Assembly (NCBI RefSeq): GCF_902148855.1
Contig: NC_043978.1
Coordinates: 1,565,152-1,629,151, forward strand
Length of the DNA: 64,000 nt
Source: Sphaeramia orbicularis
Lineage: Eukaryota > Chordata > Actinopteri > Kurtiformes > Apogonidae
Direction: 5' to 3'
Shown: positions 43,225 through 64,000 of the stretch, piece after piece
How the letters are laid out: each line of letters starts with the position of its first letter
Position numbering within the stretch: the first letter of the stretch is position 1
Made by a program: the position numbers and the translations under genes
Notes under the pieces: generated by a model
The model's database searches: none
Seen by the model: only the letters and a program-made list of their open reading frames with translations
Told to the model about the DNA's origin: nothing

Positions 43225-46200
43225 CGCTGTTGTAGGTTTTAACTTTTAAAAAAAATAAATAAATAAAAGAGAGTGAATGTGCATTAAGGGGAAAACAGAA
43301 ATGACTCTCAAATTCTTCCACAGTGATCATTTCAGTCTAATTATTGATTAGATATTTGTCACACTATATATATTGTGTGTACTGATGAATAGACCAAAAT
43401 ATTCCTCATCTATCCTCAAAAAACATCACAACTATTTTAATGGACAACAGCAGCTATATTCTGTTTATTACAATGATGTGGAACGTAGCCTATAGCGCCC
43501 CCCTTTGACCACACAATGCAGCCTCAATTGTTCACTCCAAACTAAATGACAGAAGTGCCAGATTCCAATAGTGAAGGTCTGCACCCACATACTGGGTTTG
43601 TGTGATTAACCAAAAAGCCACATGACAAAGAAATACACAAAGGAGACTGGACACAGTCCCTACACACACTCTGCCTACAGCTGTTGGAGGTTTAGCCACG
43701 GATGACTGGGTTCACTGTGGTCCTGTACTGTACTCGCCACTGTCTGATGCCAGACGCACTGTGATAGCCCTTAATGAGGATGAAGAATGAAGTCACCTGT
43801 AGAAAAGGTCAAAGACCAAAAAAGTATATCTGCACTTCACTGGCACTATCAAAGCAAGCCTCAAAAACTGGAAATTAACAGAGCAAAAACCAACAACAGA
43901 ACTGTGTGTTAAATTACAAATAGCAAGCATGGACCGTGTAGGTCTTCAACCACTGATTTAAAAAAAAAAAAAAAAAAAAGTCCATCTACGTTCGTACTGT
44001 ACATTTTCTATGTATGCATTACAGCGCTGCGTCTATAAACCAAGAAGAAATACAAGTTTCTTTTTTTCTTTTTTTAAGAAATCAAAACAAAATGAATGTG
44101 AGGGCTCCTAAAGAAACAGTATTATCATGGATGCAGAATGTGATGGCAAATACGACTCAAAATGTCTCAATAGAAAGAGAAAGGAGAGATAAAAGTCCTT
44201 ACTATACCAGACATCTGTTTGTTTTTTTTTGTTGTTTTTTTGATTTTTTTTTTCTTACAGCAGTTCAGACTCAAGTCTGCTCCATCATGAGAAAAAGGAG
44301 CATTTCAAACATGACAGAATCAAAAGCAGTCAAATTATCAACACCTTCAAACCTGGTCCATAAATTAGATAAATAAAAAAAAAATCTTTAACTCTGAAAA
44401 TCAGCTTGTCACCATACTGTGAAGAATTGAACAGCCCTAGTTAGTTAGTATTACTGTGGAGTTAGTGTGGAGTACTAAGGGTTAAGAGGTTGGCGTGTCC
44501 GTCCTCAACACCACTCAGCTCTGTGTAATCCTAAGAGTCAAGTCAACAAAATCCATTATCACAGTATCAATACTACCATAAATTCATAGGAAATAAAACT
44601 GTATGCTAATGAAAAATTCTTTTTTTTTGTTGTTTTTTTTTTGTTGGTTTTATGCCAAAGATGGTGTACCACAGAGCATTTTTGTACAGGAGTGTTTTTG
44701 TGTATATGTATTTACAAACAAATATACACAAGTACGTTTGCAGACTTCAGTTTTCTGTGAAAGGTTCTTAAGTCCTACATCCTCTCACCACTCATCAGCA
44801 AGCAATCTTTTTATAAATAAAGTGACTATACAATTAAAAAAAAAAAAAAAAGTACGGTAAACAGATGTACATCTTGGTTCCATGTGTTGCTACAACCCAA
44901 TCTGTACCGGAAAGTGGATTTGTTCTGCACTGGCAGCGGTGCTATCCCTGAGCAAACAAAGAAAAAACATCAGGTTTTCTTTGGCTCCATTAGGTATTAG
45001 AAGATTCACATGATTTCTTATTAAAACACACATTCTTCTTATTTATATGTAGAAACTGGGGATCCAGCCACTGATGCTATTGACAGCTACATCTACGCCA
45101 CCACCTCCCATTAGCTTATGATAAATGGTTTGATATGTACAGCACTATATGTACATAAAACTGGGCAATAAACTAATAATTATTGTAATGGTATCCGTCT
45201 CTTTGACATCAGAGTGTATGGACTGCAATGTAATTTTATAATGTGATAATAGTTACTGTATATAAGTTTTATTTGTCTTTAGAATATATTTTGTTCGCAA
45301 AACCATGAAAAGGGATTTGTTGATTTCTTTATTTTGGAAAAAAATAAAATAACAAAAGTAACTGCAGGCTTGAATGCAGGTGTTTTTGTCATTTTATGAA
45401 TAATTTCACCATCTAGTTTCTTTAACTTTCACTCAGGTTCAAATTTTAGCCTTTAAACCTGAGAAATAATGTCTGTCATTAATTGTCACAGTTATTAATA
45501 ACCTGATATGAGTATTTTAGTGTGATAATATGTGCAGGCCATGACCATTTTTTAAAAATCAGATTTCACAATCGCTGAATCCAAAAAGGTAACATTATTG
45601 TTTCACCTGACCTAAATTAGAAACAGGAAGTAGCATTTTTGTCCATGTGCAGAACAAATGCGGTATCCCGTGCAGATTGGGTATCGACAGGTGTGACTAT
45701 GGCATCATCAGGAAGTGTCGAATTGAACAGCTGAGTGACGCAGGTGTGTGATGTACATCATCTGAGATGTTACCATGTGGACTCACACCTCACACATGGA
45801 TGTGTGTGTGTGTGTGTGTGTGTGTGTCATTTGTATTTTTGTGTACTGAGCTACTTGCAGGCTGAGCTGCAGACGCTGTGCTCTGTGGGCGAACACACAC
45901 TGATGATGTCACATTCCCCTCCCTCCGCATCTGCCTCTCAGCCAATCACAGAGAGAGGAGGAGTGAAAAGCTACGGAGGTACAGTGCATTCACTACAGAC
46001 AAAATAGAACCTTTATCCCCTAATTATGCATGTAATTAGGAACTGTAGAACAAATTGAACCTAGTCTTCAAAAAACTTGCTAAGGTGTAATTAATTAATG
46101 TGCCATTATTATTATTATCATAACTACTCTATTACTAAAACTGGACAAATAGGTAGTACTTTATTTTATAACTGTATTTTATGAGGATGCAGCTCAGCAC

Positions 46201-47490
46201 GAAAACGGAGGACTGCAGTTTGTCCTATTGTTTTGAGATCATGTGACCTAGTGACTAAATCTATGTAGAACTGCAGCATTACACTGGTCAAACAAACAAG
46301 AAACACCCAGTTTTATTAGATTTGAGCTCTGCTATTTCAGAAAAAACATTTGTATGTGAAAACCTGCATTGGTTTCAAAAGATTCCATGATAGGGGCTTA
46401 ACTGATAACAAGGCTTTTTTTTCATCATTTTCAGATCCTGGTGCAATAATTGCAACATCTTGTTGCAACTTTTCTTGAAACAAATTATAAGAAAGAAATA
46501 AGGCTACTTATCTATCATCATGAAATGTGTTGGAAAACAGGCACATATTTAAAGCATTATCATCCTAGCTGAGCTGTGTCTTACTTGTTTAGTGTTGTGA
46601 TACATGGTGTTCTACGGATGTCACAATCTGTATTTTTTCAATCTAGTATTTTAACATTCCATGATATAAGACAATGACAACTAGACTTAATGTTCCCAAT
46701 TCAAGAGGAGAATCTTATAATTATGAGATAAGGCATCTAAATGTTATTTTCTTTAGTGAATGCAATGCACTTGTGTCCTCTGGCCAGAATGCTGTAGAAT
46801 GAGGGAGTGGGTTTGTGTCACTGGAGCCAGATGCTGTGATGGTCACATGGAAGACTGTCCCTGTCAATCCAAACGACACAAAACATCTGGAGGGGGAAGC
46901 CGAGTGATTAAACTTTAAAAAAAAAATACTTATGTCAAGTAAATTTCTGGTAGCTTCTTTTTTTTTAGATGTCTGTCTTGCAAAGTTTAAAAGATTTTTT
47001 ATACAATTTCTTATCACCATTCCATTTAGCCATTATTTGTTAAATACAAGTAATAAGTAGACGTAGCAACAAATTTTCTATTATTAAAAACATTTAAAAA
47101 ATCTCAGCAATGAACAGGTTTTGATTAGCTATTTTTTGCCCTCTCGTGCTTTTGTCAGTCTATGTGTTTACATATGCATTTACTTCATTATATATATTTC
47201 TATTTTTTTGCGAATGCGATGCTCACACTGGTAGGTACATTCATAGTTACGAGGTGGAGACAAAATCCTCAGCACCGTCCCCCTTTGCATCCTGTGTGCG
47301 ACGTCACTCAGACAGTCACAGGTCCTCAGAGAAGCATCTGTGTGGTCCCAGTAGTGGTCCCTGGTGGATTCCAGAGATGTCCTTCCATAGTGCTGAGGCT
47401 CGACTCTGGAGGGAGGGGTGGGGGTTGAGGGGCTGGGGGGGGTCGATGCCGCTGTTCACCAAAAACACAGCGCCCCACTTGTCAGTGCTG
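43225..47490. other. Non-coding, probable 3' UTR of the G-alpha gene near the right side
   Basis: Long poly-A/T runs, a (GT)n at 45801-45828, and no coding exon recognised. It lies directly downstream (minus strand) of the G-alpha stop codon. Confidence 0.4.
46312..46317 (-). terminator. Proximal candidate poly(A) signal of the G-alpha gene
   Basis: AATAAA on the minus strand, 1.7 kb after the stop codon, followed within 20 nt by GGTGTTTCTTGTTTGTTTG, a good U/GU-rich downstream element. Confidence 0.45.
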
Positions 47491-47639
47491 CCACACACAC
47501 ACACACAAACTGAGACGAACCAACACACACACACACGCACACACGCACACACACACGCACACGCACACACGCACACACACACACACACGCACGCACACAC
47601 ACACACACGCACACACGCACACACACACACACACACACA
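47491..47639. repeat. (CA)n / GCACAC minisatellite
   Basis: About 150 bp of CA repeat with regularly placed G, interrupted at 47508-47520. It lies in the probable 3' UTR of the G-alpha gene. Confidence 0.93.
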
Positions 47640-48025
47640 GACTCACTACAGTCCCCTTCAGTCACTAAACAGCCTACATGAAAAGTTTGTGTGTCAGGTG
47701 AAAATTGCCAGAGCTGGAAGGCCGAGTGGCAAAACCTGACACAAGGACCGGCTTCAGGAGGAGCGAGGACTCTGACACAACAAGCTGCCGAGTGAAGTAG
47801 AAAGAGGGCAAGCTTTGGTGAAAGAGGGAGGGAGGTGGGCTTTGCAGGGATCTGTGAATGTGCTGAAAAAAAACAAACAACAAAAACAGGGAAAGGGTTC
47901 TGTTTGTGTGTATGTGCGTTGGGGTGGTCTGTTGCTGTGTGATGCATGTGGAATTGAAAGAGCGTGACGCCCAAAAGAGGCGTGTTTTGTGCAATGAAGA
48001 TAGATGTGCATTGTTATGTGAGCCC

Positions 48026-61834
<13,809 letters not shown>

Positions 61835-61898
61835 CTGGAGATACACATTAACAGTGTGGGTAATGCTCAGTTCAATAAATACTGATGATTTACTTATT

Positions 61899-61934
<36 letters not shown>

Positions 61935-64000
61935 CAAACCACAGAGAAATTCACAACTTGAAGGGATTATTTGTAGTGTCACAAATCAACAGCCTGGGGA
62001 CATTGTAAAGCGAGCCAAATGTCTTTGACACTATTGTCTTTTTTTATTCAAACAGTGTGTTGATGAGTACCAACATCACTGACGGTCAGCGATCCAGATT
62101 TTTTTAAGGCGAGACACAGCAGGCAAAAAGTTCGACTTTTTCATGCTGTGGTCAATTTGAGTTTTGGGCTACTTTAATCCTTCAATATGTGTTCTTTCAA
62201 GATGCTATAAAGAAAACATTGAAAATATACATTAAAAGTACGATCGGAGATGTTTAACTGGAGCATTTTTTACTATATTGCTTAAAATCCCCTTCACATT
62301 CCAATTGCAACCAATTAATTAAATGCTCTAATACAAAAATAAATTTTTTTAGTCACCTGTGGAACAGACAGGACTGAAAAAACACCATCCAATCATTTAA
62401 CCGTCCTGTTGAAATGATTGAATGGTGGTATGTCTATCAAACTCAACTGCCATTTGTCCCTCCCCCCTCTGCGCATACCCCTCGTTGTGCATGAATCATG
62501 AGTTCTCTGAGGTTTGGAGCACTTGTACAGGAAACGAAGCTAGAGCCACAGATTGGCTATATTAGTTAGGTTAGGATGGAAAGTTTACTGGTAAACTGTT
62601 TTGTCACCAACATAAATCGGAGGGAATGGAACATTAGCCACATAGGTATGAACTGGGGCTGTTCTGATGACAAACGTAATAGTGAAATGCACAGATTACA
62701 GCATTCAAAGCAAACTGTAGTGGGCTGCTAGTCTGACATCAGTCTAACTGGAATCAGTTGCTCTTACTAGCCTGAGATTACTTAAACCACATACCAAAAT
62801 AACAAGTGAAAACTCCAACATCTAATCTAATATTCTGATATACAGACCTGAATTCAGAGGTACGCAGAGTTCCGGGGGGGATCGTAAGAGCAGGCGGGAG
62901 TATATTTTGATTTCCTAGGTAATGAAAGCACATATCCTGAAATCTCTCTGTCGTTTTTTCATCTTGTGTGTATACAAAATGAAAAAACAATTTTGCACCT
63001 GGCTTTATCATATGTTCAGATCTATCTACCGAAAATATATGCAACATAGTGCATATTTAATGAGATAATGCCTAATTTGCAAAATTAAACATACAAAATT
63101 TACAAATGTGTAATACATTTTTTTAATACTTGTGTAAGTAATCAAGTGAGGAAGTTTCATGGTGATATCTATTTTAGTTTTTTTTTTTTTTTTACCCTAT
63201 TCACCTGTAGTGTATCGCCTTAAATCATATTTACTACTGTGGTTTAATGTTCAATTCAACATTTATTCAGACTTGACCAACTATACACACTTCCAAAAAG
63301 CTTCCAACAGTAGGCCTACATGTTTTTTGTCTGATATTGGCCACTTAGACAGGCTTCAGCTGTTTCTTGCTCCAAACTACTGCAGGACTTCAAAAATCAA
63401 CAGGTGGCTCTGTACCTAACCCTACATGACAAACTGTTGAAAATGAGAATTCATCTGCAGATAGGGTCAGTGGATGAAAAGCTGCTGAGCTTCCCTGTAA
63501 TATTACAAAACACAGTAGTGTAATATTATTGAATATGACAAGCCCAAGAACTTTACCAATCACACCCCAATTACAATAAACTAACTTAGTCTCTTATACG
63601 AGCCCATTTCCTCAGCAAGCATCACAAAAAATACAAAAAAAAAAATCAGTAAAACACACTTTCCAACTTATCTCTCACTATATCCACCTACATCAATAGT
63701 TGCAGTGGATGTAAAACTATAGGGTGAAAAGGATATTAAATGGTTAAACGGTAACATGTGTCTGTATAGGTTCTCATTTGCCCAGGTCATCATTCTTCTT
63801 GGTAGTTCTTCTCGGTTCAACTGGACTGGTTTAGCTCTTTTGAAAACCTTTAGCCTCTGATCCAAGAGACTTCTTCAGTTCTGACAGCTGGTGGTGGAAA
63901 CTGGACTTCTAAACCTGCAGTCCATCTTCACTTAGAAGAAAAAGGACACTCCTTTGAGGACAGCAATGTCAGGATATTGGCCAGAGAAGACAAATGGTTT
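61835..64000. other. Intron 3 of the G-alpha gene, running off the window
   Basis: It contains a (CA)n at 61902-61929. I looked for exon 3 (QLSDSTK region) on the minus strand and did not find it before 64000. Confidence 0.5.

Noticed and set aside
47146-47739. 197-codon open frame with a His-Thr run, and the minus-strand Cys-Val frames
   Set aside because: They are produced by the CA repeat at 47491-47639.

Overview
This window looks like teleost fish nuclear DNA. It is AT-rich and intron-rich, dense in dispersed DNA-transposon remnants (hAT, piggyBac, Tc1/mariner and Harbinger-like, many with exact target-site duplications), and it carries vertebrate spliceosomal snRNA genes, a fish-style TRIM/SPRY gene and a vertebrate Gq-class G-alpha gene. 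The organism cannot be named from the sequence alone.

Layout. 1-8409 is the edge of a tandem array with a period of about 1.815 kb. Each unit holds one U2 and one U1 snRNA gene in the same orientation; 5 U2 and 4 U1 copies are visible, and the array stops abruptly inside the U2-U1 spacer. 8410-17565 is repeat-rich and holds a 1.18-kb telomere-like CCCTAA/CCCTGA minisatellite, a terminal-inverted-repeat element split by a hAT element, and a reverse-transcriptase fragment. 17566-31914 (minus strand) is a complete six-exon TRIM E3-ligase gene (RING, B-box, coiled coil, PRY-SPRY; 528 residues as reconstructed from splice sites), with a TATA/GC-box promoter just upstream. 32-48 kb is non-coding, with a minisatellite, a Tc1-like remnant, a hAT element carrying two further hAT insertions, and the probable long 3' UTR of the next gene. 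48026-61834 (minus strand) is the 3' part of a Gq-class G-alpha gene, probably gnaq: exons 7, 6, 5 and two different exon-4 versions of identical length and phase. Its exons 1-3 lie beyond the right edge.

How the genes relate. The snRNA array supplies U1 and U2 RNA and is independent of the two protein genes. The TRIM and G-alpha genes are both on the minus strand, tail to head about 16 kb apart, with no visible functional link. The most notable observation is the duplicated exon 4 of the G-alpha gene. It encodes the linker 2/switch I part of the GTPase domain; one version is GNAQ-like and the other resembles GNA11/GNA14, so one gene could make two switch-region isoforms.
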